Virus record (IMG/VR): IMGVR_UViG_3300042563_004759
Span: 1 to 31,623 of that record
Source: a virus
Direction: 5' to 3' (one strand)
DNA length: 31,623 bases
Shown here one piece after another: positions 24,503-31,178 of this stretch (positions within the stretch are counted from its first letter, which is position 1; each line of letters starts with the position of its first letter). Under the pieces are notes generated by a model that saw only the letters and a program-made list of their open reading frames with translations, had not been told where the DNA came from and ran no database searches. A program made the position numbers and the translations under genes.

Positions 24503-24697
24503 TTAGGGAGTGGGCTTATTCCCGTCGTCGCGCGATTGCTCGGCGTTGGAGGGACTGAAATTTAACGCCGCGAGGACGATGGTAACGTCTTCTGGCCTGA
24601 CCCACGCCGTGATGTGGCTAGCGTCTTCGTGGTAAGTATCCACAATGCCAATCCATCCAGCGGTGTTTCTGATTTTGTGTTTCTTCCAGCGTTTCAT
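24503..24697 (-). CDS. small accessory protein of the same insert, unknown function
   Basis: This 64-aa protein starts MKRWKKHKIRNTAGWIGIVD and continues with a mixed segment (SHITAWVRPEDVTIVLAAL) and a polar tail. No membrane helix or known motif is seen. It lies 74 bases after the terminase stop and abuts the next small gene (TAAATG). Composition is balanced and codon use is unlike the terminase and portal genes, which supports later acquisition. Confidence 0.7.
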   Translation of the reverse strand: MKRWKKHKIRNTAGWIGIVDTYHEDASHITAWVRPEDVTIVLAALNFSPSNAEQSRDDGNKPTP

Positions 24698-24771
24698 GGT
24701 TTTGCAGGTTTAGGCCATTCTTTCAGCCCAGCAGCAGCCTCGGCGCGGTCGCATGGCTTCAATCGTTGGAA

Positions 24772-26349
24772 TTAGCGGCGGCGGACAGGGGGGCGGATGA
24801 TTTTGGGGGTGGTGGTTTTGGTGGTTTGGTTGAGGCGGTCCAGGAGGTTGAGGTGGCGGGCTTCGGCAAAGGTGCGGAAGGCGTCGGCGGAGTGGGAGAA
24901 GGCGTCGTGTTTTGGTTTTTCGCGGAGGGTGGAGGAGGTGGGGGAGATGTCCCGGGAGTAGCCTTCGAGGCAGGCGATGCCGGAGGGGTGTTCTTCTCCC
25001 ATGTAGTCGCGGGGTGTGTCGCAATGGGTGGCGTGAAACCAGCAGTGGGGGAGGACGTCGCGGACGTGGCCGATGCCAAGCCAGATGTCGGGGGTGCGGG
25101 GGACGATGATGGTGTTGTTGAGGCCGTATTGGGCAAGGGTTTGTTGGTAGGAGAGGCCGGTGCCGCGGTCGCGGGTGGCGGCATCGTGGGGAAGGTAGTG
25201 GAGGGTAATGGGGCGGCCGAGGTCGCGCTCGAGGCGGAGGATGTGGTCTGGCATGGCAGAGGCGGGATCGCCAATGGTTTCGAGCCAGTGGAGGACGAGG
25301 AAGGCGCGGTCGTGGGGCTGGACGATCCAGAGGGCGGTGGAGTCTGAGAGGCCGAGGTCCCAGAAGGCGGCAAGGGGGTAGCCGGGCTCGGGGGCGAAGT
25401 CGATGATGCGGCGGGAGGCGCGGAGGTCTGCCATTTGTTTTCCGTAGATGGCGTGGTCGTTGATGGCTTGAAAGGCTTCGCCGGGGGTGCTGGGGAATTC
25501 TTTGAGCATGCCATGGCCTTGTTCGTCTTGTTTTCTGTCATACCAAAGCATCTGGGAGTGGGTGAAGGTGCGATTGAGTTGTTTGGAGAGGTCGGTGAAG
25601 TATTGGGTGATTTCGGTGCGGATGGGGTGAGAGGGTTGGTGGAGGCGGTAGCGTGGGTCGAGATACCAGGGGAAGAAGTGGAAGCGGCGGTCGACGGGGG
25701 TGAGGTGGTCGTCGTTTTGTTTCATGGTTTTGCGGAGGAGGGTGTAGTGGCCGCCTGCTTTGCCTCCTTCGTGGGTGGATTCGATGTCGATGGTGTTGCC
25801 GGGGGTGATGGAGTTGAGGGCTCCGTTGACGATTTCGGTGAATTTGCCGGGAAACCAGATGGCGGTTTTGCCGGCTTCGGACCAGTGGATGCGCTGGGGG
25901 GTGGCGCCGCGGAGGGAGGTGGAGCAGCGGATGGTGGATTTGTTGGCAAATTCGAGTTTGATGGTGGAGCCGGAGATGGGGATGGTTTGTTTGATGATGG
26001 CGCCGAGTTTGTGGGTGGTGGGGTGGAGTTCCGGGTTGTCGAGGTTTTCGTAGGCGGTGCGGAGCATGAAGAGTTTTTCTTTGGCATCGGGGAGGGTGAA
26101 GTCGATGATGCCGGCGGTGAGGCCAGGGGTGAAGAGGAGGGCATCGAGGTTTTCGATTTGGAGGAAGGTGGAGAAGCCGAGTTTGCGGGCTTTGAGGACG
26201 TGGTTGGAGTTCCAGCGGCGGTTCCAGAAGTGGCGTTGGGCGATGTTTGGGACGAAGGGGATGAGGTTGCTGTCTGAATCCCGGATGGTGTAGAGGTTCA
26301 TGAGCCGCCAGGCACGGGAGACGAGGGGGGTGTTGGCGAGCTGGAGCAT
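24772..26349 (-). CDS. terminase large subunit
   Basis: This 525-aa protein is the packaging motor. The ATPase domain carries a Walker A-like KARKLGFST (53-61) and a Walker B with catalytic glutamate in RIHWSEAGKT (E158). The nuclease domain has the expected acidic residues: D331 in AFWDLGLSDST, D389 in LPHDAATRD, and D482 and D489 in KHDAFSHSADAFR. The length and motif order are complete, so it should be active. It starts 21 bases after the small subunit stop. The C terminus is basic (KIIRPPVRRR). Downstream lies the insert of small genes, which separates it from the portal block. Confidence 0.95.
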   Translation of the reverse strand: MLQLANTPLVSRAWRLMNLYTIRDSDSNLIPFVPNIAQRHFWNRRWNSNHVLKARKLGFSTFLQIENLDALLFTPGLTAGIIDFTLPDAKEKLFMLRTAYENLDNPELHPTTHKLGAIIKQTIPISGSTIKLEFANKSTIRCSTSLRGATPQRIHWSEAGKTAIWFPGKFTEIVNGALNSITPGNTIDIESTHEGGKAGGHYTLLRKTMKQNDDHLTPVDRRFHFFPWYLDPRYRLHQPSHPIRTEITQYFTDLSKQLNRTFTHSQMLWYDRKQDEQGHGMLKEFPSTPGEAFQAINDHAIYGKQMADLRASRRIIDFAPEPGYPLAAFWDLGLSDSTALWIVQPHDRAFLVLHWLETIGDPASAMPDHILRLERDLGRPITLHYLPHDAATRDRGTGLSYQQTLAQYGLNNTIIVPRTPDIWLGIGHVRDVLPHCWFHATHCDTPRDYMGEEHPSGIACLEGYSRDISPTSSTLREKPKHDAFSHSADAFRTFAEARHLNLLDRLNQTTKTTTPKIIRPPVRRR

Positions 26350-26370
26350 GGGTGGGAGTGATCAGCGGGG

Positions 26371-26886
26371 TTAATCGAGGGGCATGGGGGCGTCTGGGAG
26401 GGCGGAGCGGACGGCGAGGGAGGCGAGGGCTTGGTGGAGGGCTTGTTGAAGGTCGCGCTGGCCGTCGTCTCCGGAGAGGGTGTTGTCGATTTCGATGGCT
26501 TTGAGGGGGTCGAGTTTTTCGATGCGTTCGGAGCGGGAGGCTTCGGATATGGTGAGGGAGTAGGATTTGATGAGGTCTCCGTCTTTGGCGGAGGGGTCTG
26601 TGGCATCGAGGGTGGCAAGGGGGGTGCGGACGACGCGGGCGAGAAATTGGCGTTTTTCGAGGACGGTGAGGACGCTGGCTTGTTCTGCGGCGGCTTGGGC
26701 GGCGGTTTTGATGTGGTCGAAGTAGGCTTTGACGTCTGGCCGGCGAAGAACGCGGGTGACGGCGTGGTAGGCGGAGGCGCGGGTGGATTTGAAGCCGGAG
26801 GCAAGGTAGGCATCGACTTTGCTGCTGCCGGCGAGGATGAGGTCGGCAATGCGCTGGTGCCGGGGATCTTTGGGGTAGGGGGGCAT
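26371..26886 (-). CDS. terminase small subunit
   Basis: This 171-aa protein would recognise the phage DNA start site and load the large subunit. The N-terminal DNA-binding part shows the family pattern: KDPRHQRIADLILAGSSKVD, then AYLASGFKSTRASAYHAVTR and VLRRPDVKAYF. Helices for oligomerisation follow (HIKTAAQAAAEQASVLTVLE). It is followed directly by the large subunit gene. The 16 bases covering its ATG and leader (26884-26899) also occur at the start of the core protein gene at 13376. A block of balanced composition with the 80-aa gene lies just upstream. Confidence 0.9.
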   Translation of the reverse strand: MPPYPKDPRHQRIADLILAGSSKVDAYLASGFKSTRASAYHAVTRVLRRPDVKAYFDHIKTAAQAAAEQASVLTVLEKRQFLARVVRTPLATLDATDPSAKDGDLIKSYSLTISEASRSERIEKLDPLKAIEIDNTLSGDDGQRDLQQALHQALASLAVRSALPDAPMPLD

Positions 26887-26914
26887 GGGGGTAGATGCTA
26901 AAATGGAGGATTAG

Positions 26915-26929
26915 GGTGTTATGGACACT
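26915..26929. repeat. 15-bp repeat GGTGTTATGGACACT, copy B
   Basis: This is identical to 24186-24200. Copy B covers the last codons and the TAA stop of the 80-aa accessory gene, 29 bases upstream of the small terminase start. Confidence 0.6.
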
Positions 26930-27161
26930 CCTTGTATCGGGCATGGAGATCCACCGCTTTCTTCCGCCATTCGTCGCGCTCGCGTTCCAGCGTCCGCGTT
27001 AGCTCCACCATCCGCCAGTATGCGGAGGCCGGGCAGCTTTCATCGTCTTCCAAGTGGTGCAGATCGGCGGCGAGCATCGCGTCTGTTTCCGGCGTCAATG
27101 AAGACGGAGAACAGTCTTGTGTCCCGAGCGGGGCGATCGATCCTTCGTAGTGTTTTTTCAT
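26919..27161 (-). CDS. small accessory protein with coiled coil, unknown function
   Basis: This 80-aa protein has an acidic middle (DLHHLEDDESCPASAYWRM) and a C-terminal coiled-coil-like helix (VELTRTLERERDEWRKKAVD) ending ECP. Its composition is balanced, in contrast to the strongly skewed genes on both sides. The last codons lie in the 15-bp repeat. It starts 10 bases after the upstream gene. Similar small proteins with an ERERDE-type coil are, to my knowledge, common in Verrucomicrobiota phages and of unknown role. Confidence 0.7.
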   Translation of the reverse strand: MKKHYEGSIAPLGTQDCSPSSLTPETDAMLAADLHHLEDDESCPASAYWRMVELTRTLERERDEWRKKAVDLHARYKECP

Positions 27162-27171
27162 GGATTCCGAG

Positions 27172-27606
27172 TTAAAGTTTTGCGGCGATGGTGCGGGTGG
27201 TTCTTTGGACTTGGAGAAGTAGGCGGATGGCGGGGGCGGTGATGGTGAGGCGGATGAGGGCGTGGCCGGTGGGGGGTTTTTCGGTTTGTATGAGGTCGTT
27301 GTGTTTGGCGGCGTGTTGGGCGATGGCTTGGAAGGTGCAGGCGAGTTGGGCGGCGAGTTGGGGGATGGTGGCGTGGGCGGCGGGGGTGGCTTGGAGGCGG
27401 CCGATGGCGGTGAGGAGGGTGTAGAGGGGGGCGCGAAGGTTGTGACGTTGGAGGGCTGCGGCGAGGGCGACGGTGAAGGTGGCGGTGTTTAGGCCGGGTT
27501 TGGGCTTGGGAAGGCGAGGGGTGGGGGGATCCGGTAGCTGGGAGAGGAGGGTGGCAAATTCGCCTTGGGTGAGGGAGGCGGGGCGGTGTGTGGTGGTGGA
27601 GGGCAT
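27172..27606 (-). CDS. putative winged-helix DNA-binding protein
   Basis: This 144-aa protein has a Pro-rich N terminus and a C-terminal region that reads like a winged helix: LYTLLTAIGRLQATPAAHA, then TIPQLAAQLACTFQAIAQHA and a hairpin LIQTEKPPTGHALIRLTIT. MarR-like folds have this order of helix, helix-turn-helix and wing. No CI- or Cro-type repressor was found, so this is the best candidate regulator among the early genes, though it could equally be a replication accessory. It lies 14 bases after the helicase loader gene. Confidence 0.5.
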   Translation of the reverse strand: MPSTTTHRPASLTQGEFATLLSQLPDPPTPRLPKPKPGLNTATFTVALAAALQRHNLRAPLYTLLTAIGRLQATPAAHATIPQLAAQLACTFQAIAQHAAKHNDLIQTEKPPTGHALIRLTITAPAIRLLLQVQRTTRTIAAKL

Positions 27607-27620
27607 GGCGAGGGTAGTGG

Positions 27621-28373
27621 TTAGGCGGCGGTTTCGATGCGGGAGTTTTGGATGATGCGGCCGATGATGGGGCCGGCGCGGTCTGGGGTGAGTTCTCCGG
27701 ATTTGAGGATGGTGAGGGGGTGGGTGTTGGCGGTCCAGAGGATGCGGAGGTAGTGGTTGGCGCGGTGGTCGAGGATTTCGAAGAGGTGACGTTCGAGGGA
27801 GGGGTTCCAGGTGTTTTTGCCGATGTCGTCGAGGATGAGGAGGTGGCAGGTTTTGGCGCGGTGGATGGTTTTGAGGGCTTGGCGTTTTTCGGTGTCGGTG
27901 CCGATGCGGAGGATTTCGGTTTGGGTTTGGAGGCCGGGGAGGGTGGTCCAGTGGACGAAGTCTCCATGGTCGAGGATGGCTTGTTTGACGAGGAGGGCGA
28001 GGATGCGGGTTTTGCAGAGGCCGGGGTGGCCGACGATGCCAATCCAGCGGGGGTCTTCCCGCCAGTCGAGGAGGCGGTGGTAGAGGGCGGCGTTGAAGGT
28101 GGGGTGGGTGATGGTGGTGTCGATGAGGGCGGGGTCGAGGGTGTCAATGAGGTGGGCTTGGCGTTTGCGGTGTTCGGCTTGGAGGTGGTGGAGGTGTTCG
28201 GCTTGGCGGGCTTGGGCATCGATGGCGGCGGCGCATGGGGCGCAGTGAGGGACGGGGATGAGGTTGGGGAAGCGATCGTGGAGTTCGAGTTGGTCCAGAT
28301 CGGCGAGGGATCCGCAGGGGCAAAGCCAAGGGACATGAGGGATTGGAGATTGGGAGATTGGTGCGGGGTGCAT
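27621..28373 (-). CDS. DnaC/IstB-like helicase loader ATPase
   Basis: This 250-aa AAA+ protein would load the host replicative helicase at the phage origin. Walker A is GHPGLCKT (115-122), Walker B is LLILDD (178-183), and sensor 1 lies in WTANTHP (213-219). A candidate arginine finger is in DRAGPIIGRI near 240. Four cysteines (C18 and C20 in CPCG, C44 and C47 in CAPC) could form a zinc site in the N-terminal helicase-binding part, which is seen in some phage loaders. It lies 12 bases after the initiator gene, the same pairing as lambda O and P or phage DnaD-like/DnaC-like pairs. Confidence 0.88.
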   Translation of the reverse strand: MHPAPISQSPIPHVPWLCPCGSLADLDQLELHDRFPNLIPVPHCAPCAAAIDAQARQAEHLHHLQAEHRKRQAHLIDTLDPALIDTTITHPTFNAALYHRLLDWREDPRWIGIVGHPGLCKTRILALLVKQAILDHGDFVHWTTLPGLQTQTEILRIGTDTEKRQALKTIHRAKTCHLLILDDIGKNTWNPSLERHLFEILDHRANHYLRILWTANTHPLTILKSGELTPDRAGPIIGRIIQNSRIETAA

Positions 28374-28385
28374 GGGGTGGTGGGG

Positions 28386-29249
28386 TTAGGGGGTGGCTGG
28401 GGCGCGGCCGCCGAGGAGGAGGAGGGCTTGCTCGTCGGTCATGGGTTGGTGTTTGGCGTGGGGGTGGGGAAGGGCTTTGCGGGATTTCCAGTTGTCCGGG
28501 GGTTGGTTCCAGGTGTCTTCGTTCCAGAATTTTTCGGGGTTGGTGATGAAGTTGAGTTTTTCGGCTTCGGTCCAGGTGGCGACTTGGTGGGCGTAGGCGC
28601 GGACGCCGGCGAGGAGGGTGGTGTAGGGGTGACGACGAAGGGCAGTGAGGGCGGAGGTGAGGGCGGGTTGGGTGAGGGCGCGTTTGGGGTGGATGGAGCA
28701 GAGGTGGCGGGCTTGGATGGAGGGGTCGATTTCGTGTTCGATGGCGAGGAGCGGCGGTGGTGGTTGTTCCGCTTCCTTTCCTTTCCCTTCCATTTCCTTT
28801 CCTTTCCCTTCCCTTCCTTTTAAAGGTTTTGGTTCCGGTGTTGGTTGGGTGATTGGCGGGGTGATTGGTGCCAATGTTGGGGCCGATATTGGTTCCGATA
28901 TTGGTTCGGGTGTTGGTGGGGTTGTTGGTTGGTGTTTGGTGCCGTTGTGGTGGGCAATGTGGCGTTTTCGTTGGACGATGGCTTGTTTGTCGATGGGGTA
29001 GAAGGTGACGTGGAGGTCTGGGCCTTGCCATGTCCAGAGGGGTGTGGTGGCGCGGAGTTCGCGGTTGGTGAGGCGGAGGATTTGTTGGGTTTTGCGGTCT
29101 TTCCAATCGCCAGCGCCGAGGATGATGCCGGAGTTTTCTTGGCTGACGCAGTAGGCGAGGAGCATGAGCCAGGTGGAGCGCTCGGTGGGGTTGGCTCCGA
29201 GGACTTCTGGGGAGAAGAGGACTTCGATGGGGAGGTTGAGGTAGTTCAC
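28386..29249 (-). CDS. phage replication initiator (O-like) with central repeat linker, GTG start
   Basis: This 287-aa protein has three parts. Residues 1-100 form a winged-helix-like DNA-binding domain (NLPIEVLFSPEVLGANPTER, then ILGAGDWKDRKTQQILRLT, YPIDKQAIVQRKRHI). Residues ~107-160 form a linker of tetrapeptides of the form [TI]xxP (TPEP, ISEP, ISAP, TLAP, ITPP, ITQP) followed by a Lys/Gly/Glu run. Residues ~200-265 form a C-terminal helical domain with FITNPEKFWNEDTWNQPP, typical of phage initiators. The start codon is GTG at 29249. It precedes the helicase loader gene. The linker DNA is a possible origin. The family assignment rests on pattern and neighbour, and the style is familiar from Verrucomicrobiota phages. 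Confidence 0.8.
   Translation of the reverse strand: MNYLNLPIEVLFSPEVLGANPTERSTWLMLLAYCVSQENSGIILGAGDWKDRKTQQILRLTNRELRATTPLWTWQGPDLHVTFYPIDKQAIVQRKRHIAHHNGTKHQPTTPPTPEPISEPISAPTLAPITPPITQPTPEPKPLKGREGKGKEMEGKGKEAEQPPPPLLAIEHEIDPSIQARHLCSIHPKRALTQPALTSALTALRRHPYTTLLAGVRAYAHQVATWTEAEKLNFITNPEKFWNEDTWNQPPDNWKSRKALPHPHAKHQPMTDEQALLLLGGRAPATP
28772..28821 (-). other. polypurine tract on the coding strand beside the 12-bp repeats
   Basis: The + strand is all C and T from 28772 to 28821 except a single A at 28792, so the coding strand is 50 nt of almost pure purine. It encodes the low-complexity run KGREGKGKEMEGKGKEAE. Homopurine/homopyrimidine DNA can unwind easily or form triplexes, which is relevant next to iteron-like repeats. 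It could also be a simple charged linker. Confidence 0.75.
28831..28938 (-). repeat. nine 12-bp tandem repeats inside the initiator gene, possible replication origin
   Basis: On the + strand the units are GGTTCCGGTGTT, GGTTGGGTGATT, GGCGGGGTGATT, GGTGCCAATGTT, GGGGCCGATATT, GGTTCCGATATT, GGTTCGGGTGTT, GGTGGGGTTGTT and the degenerate GGTTGGTGTTTG. Each begins with GG and the first eight end in TT. They encode the [TI]xxP linker of the initiator. Lambda has its iterons inside gene O, between the two domains, next to a region that melts easily. The arrangement here is the same in outline. An origin function is inference. Confidence 0.6.
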
Positions 29250-29278
29250 GGTGAGGAGGCCGGGGTGGGTGGTGTGGA

Positions 29279-29953
29279 TCAGTCGCGGAGGATTTCGGTG
29301 TCTGGGTCGATGGCTGGGGGCCAGTTTTTGAGGCCGAGGTTGGGGCGGGGTGGTTGTGTGTGGGGGAGTTTGGTTTGGGTTTCTGGATCGATGCGGGGTT
29401 CGAGGTGGCGGAGGATGGGGCGGGATTCGTGGAGGTGGGGTTGTGGGGCGACGAGGACGATGCCGCCGTTGTAGTGGAAGGTGAGTTGTTCGCGTGGGCC
29501 GTGGGAGGTATCGATGCGGATGTTGGGGAGGCGGAGAATGAGTTGGATGTGGGAGAGGAGGATGGGTTGTTGGTTGATGGTGAGGTGGGGGCTGGGAAAG
29601 GGTTGGTGATTTGGGTAGAAGAGGGGGATGGTGGGGCGTTTGCGGATGCGGGGGAGGAGGTCGTCGATGGGGATGAGTTTGGCGGGGTCCGTGGGGTTTG
29701 TGTGGAGTTTGTGGGCGTAGGTAGCGCTGCGGTGGGCTGCGGTGGGCGGTGGGCCGGTCGTGGGCTTTGCGTTGGATGGTTGGATGAGGGCGAGGTCTCG
29801 GGTTTTGTTGATGTGTGCGGCGATGCTGATTTGTCCGTTGGAGGCGATGTAGTAGTCCCAGATGCGGCAGATGTGATGGTGGAGACTGTTGGGGGCGGGG
29901 TGGGTGAAATGGAGGAGGACGGCGTTGTCGATGGGGTAGGGGAATGGTTTCAT
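29279..29953 (-). CDS. early-region protein of unknown function
   Basis: This 224-aa protein is rich in His, Pro and Ile, with segments such as HICRIWDYYIASNGQISIAA, LTINQQPILLSHIQLILRL and EQLTFHYNGGIVLVAP. No recognised motif, signal peptide or membrane helix is present. Its ATG overlaps the stop of the lipoprotein gene by ATGA and it lies 29 bases before the replication initiator. The N-terminal part could hold a helix-turn-helix, but the evidence is thin. The frame is accepted because of the overlap and its fit between known genes. Confidence 0.6.
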   Translation of the reverse strand: MKPFPYPIDNAVLLHFTHPAPNSLHHHICRIWDYYIASNGQISIAAHINKTRDLALIQPSNAKPTTGPPPTAAHRSATYAHKLHTNPTDPAKLIPIDDLLPRIRKRPTIPLFYPNHQPFPSPHLTINQQPILLSHIQLILRLPNIRIDTSHGPREQLTFHYNGGIVLVAPQPHLHESRPILRHLEPRIDPETQTKLPHTQPPRPNLGLKNWPPAIDPDTEILRD

Positions 29954-30159
29954 GGTTGGATGGGTGCGGATCCGAGGATGGGTGGGATGTAGATGGCGGG
30001 ACCGGGGGGAATGATGGGGAAGGTGGGTGCGGCGACGGAGATGGTGTGAATGATGTGCGGGCTGTGGATTTCTGGGGCTTCGAGGCGATCGAGGGGGTTG
30101 GCGGGTCCGATGGGTGTGCAGGAGGGGAGGAGGGCGAGGAGGAGGAGGTGGGGTTTCAT
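29950..30159 (-). CDS. small proline-rich lipoprotein next to the integrase
   Basis: This 69-aa protein has a short lipoprotein signal MKPHLLLLALLPSC with the lipobox LPSC, so Cys14 would be lipidated and the mature protein of ~56 residues would face the periplasm or outer membrane. The mature part is rich in Pro and Ile (APTFPIIPPGPAIYIPPIL). It overlaps both neighbours by ATGA: the integrase stop upstream and the 224-aa gene downstream. Rz1-type outer spanins are also tiny Pro-rich lipoproteins, but those lie in lysis cassettes. Here a lysogenic-conversion or superinfection-exclusion role is as likely. It is absent as a long frame because it hides inside a larger open frame. Confidence 0.7.
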   Translation of the reverse strand: MKPHLLLLALLPSCTPIGPANPLDRLEAPEIHSPHIIHTISVAAPTFPIIPPGPAIYIPPILGSAPIQP

Positions 30160-31136
30160 GCGGAGCGGGGGAAGGGGATGATGCGGTCCAGGGGGCTTTG
30201 CATTGCTTCGCAGTCTTTGCGGCCGTAACCGGCGGTGGTGCGGATGTCTGTGTGGCCCATGGCTTCGGCGACTCGTTTGATGTTTTCTCCGCCGTCGAGG
30301 AGGTGAGAGCAAAAGGAATGACGGAGGCAATGGGGGGTGACTTTGCCGGCGACTCCGGCGGCTTGGGCGGCGCGTTTGACAGCGCGTTGGATGACGTCCG
30401 GGCCGATGCACCAGCGGACGATTTTGCGAGTCCGTGGATGTGGGCATGGGGCGATGGAGGGAAAGAGGAAGTGCCAGCGGGTGTCGAATTGCCACGCGGG
30501 GCATTTGACGTCGAGGCGGCCGGGGAGTTGGACGGGTTGGTTGGAGGCGATGTCGATTTCCGCGAGGGCGGTGGCGCGGGCGATTTGCTTGCGGATGGCG
30601 GGGAGGAGGATTTCCGGAATGCGGACGGTGCGGTCTTTGTCGCCTTTGCCTTCGAAGACGGTGAGGACTTTGCGGGCTAGGTCCAAATCCTTGATTCTTA
30701 GCTGGCAGGCTTCGGAGACGCGGAGGCCGCAGGCGTAGAGGAGGGAGACGGCGAGGCGGATGTTGTAGGCGGGGGTGTTTTTGAGATGCCGAAGCATGGC
30801 AAAAATCTCTTCCTGGGTGGGGGTGTAGCGGGCGCGTGAGGTCTTGCGGGCGCGGAGTGCGTTGATGTCTTTGAGGTCGATTTTGAGGATGTGGCGATAG
30901 AGGAAGAGGAGGGCGTGGAATGCCTGATTTTGAGAGATGGAGGAGTAATCGTCCCGGGCCATTTTGGAGAGGAAGATTTCCATTTTGCGCTCGGATTCGG
31001 TTGCGCCATGGGCTTCATCGGTTTTGAGAAAATCGATGTATTTGCGGATCCATACGCGGTAGGATTGTTCGGTGGTGAGGGCGAGCTTGCGGGCGGCTAC
31101 GAGGTCGAATTCGGCAAGGATTTGGGATGGTTTCAT
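30156..31136 (-). CDS. tyrosine recombinase (phage integrase) of the integron-integrase-like type
   Basis: This 326-aa protein would insert and excise the phage. The N-terminal SAM-like core-binding domain covers residues 5-90 (TEQSYRVWIRKYIDFLKT, QNQAFHALLFLYRHIL). The catalytic domain has R139 in CGLRVSEAC, K164/K167 in GKGDKDR, H269 and R272 in TPHCLRHSF, H295 in MGHTDIRT and the nucleophile Y304 in TAGYGR. Between the Lys and the HxxR box lies a segment WHFLFPS followed by HPRTRKIVRW and VIQRAVKRAAQAAGV. This matches the extra region typical of integron integrases (IntI) rather than XerD. It is the first gene of an ATGA-coupled run. No SD motif precedes it. Confidence 0.93.
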   Translation of the reverse strand: MKPSQILAEFDLVAARKLALTTEQSYRVWIRKYIDFLKTDEAHGATESERKMEIFLSKMARDDYSSISQNQAFHALLFLYRHILKIDLKDINALRARKTSRARYTPTQEEIFAMLRHLKNTPAYNIRLAVSLLYACGLRVSEACQLRIKDLDLARKVLTVFEGKGDKDRTVRIPEILLPAIRKQIARATALAEIDIASNQPVQLPGRLDVKCPAWQFDTRWHFLFPSIAPCPHPRTRKIVRWCIGPDVIQRAVKRAAQAAGVAGKVTPHCLRHSFCSHLLDGGENIKRVAEAMGHTDIRTTAGYGRKDCEAMQSPLDRIIPFPRSA

Positions 31137-31178
31137 GGTTTTTTTGGGGGGGATGGTTAAACCGCGGGTGTGGTTGAA

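Larger units (their letters stand above)
126..31136. mobile_element. podovirus-type prophage (minimum extent)
   Basis: The segment holds a nearly complete short-tailed phage gene set, all on the - strand: integrase, replication initiator, helicase loader, terminase small and large subunits, portal, scaffold, coat, decoration, tail tubular proteins A and B, internal core proteins, adhesin and endolysin. The left limit is set at the tRNA-Gln 3' end, where the G-rich skew starts. The right limit is set conservatively at the integrase start. The small genes beyond it may also be phage. I see no frame-broken essential gene except the possible shift near 21425, so the prophage may be functional. 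No repressor was recognised. Confidence 0.85.

Noticed and set aside
24710-24752. A 14-codon frame (MRPRRGCCWAERMA) between terminase and the small-gene insert
   Set aside because: It is too short, with no overlap or leader signal that supports translation. A leader peptide role would be speculation.
28144-29106. A frame with repeated TNIG/TNPT tetrapeptides
   Set aside because: It is the same 12-bp DNA repeat read in another phase. The initiator frame has recognisable domains on both sides of the repeat and this frame does not.
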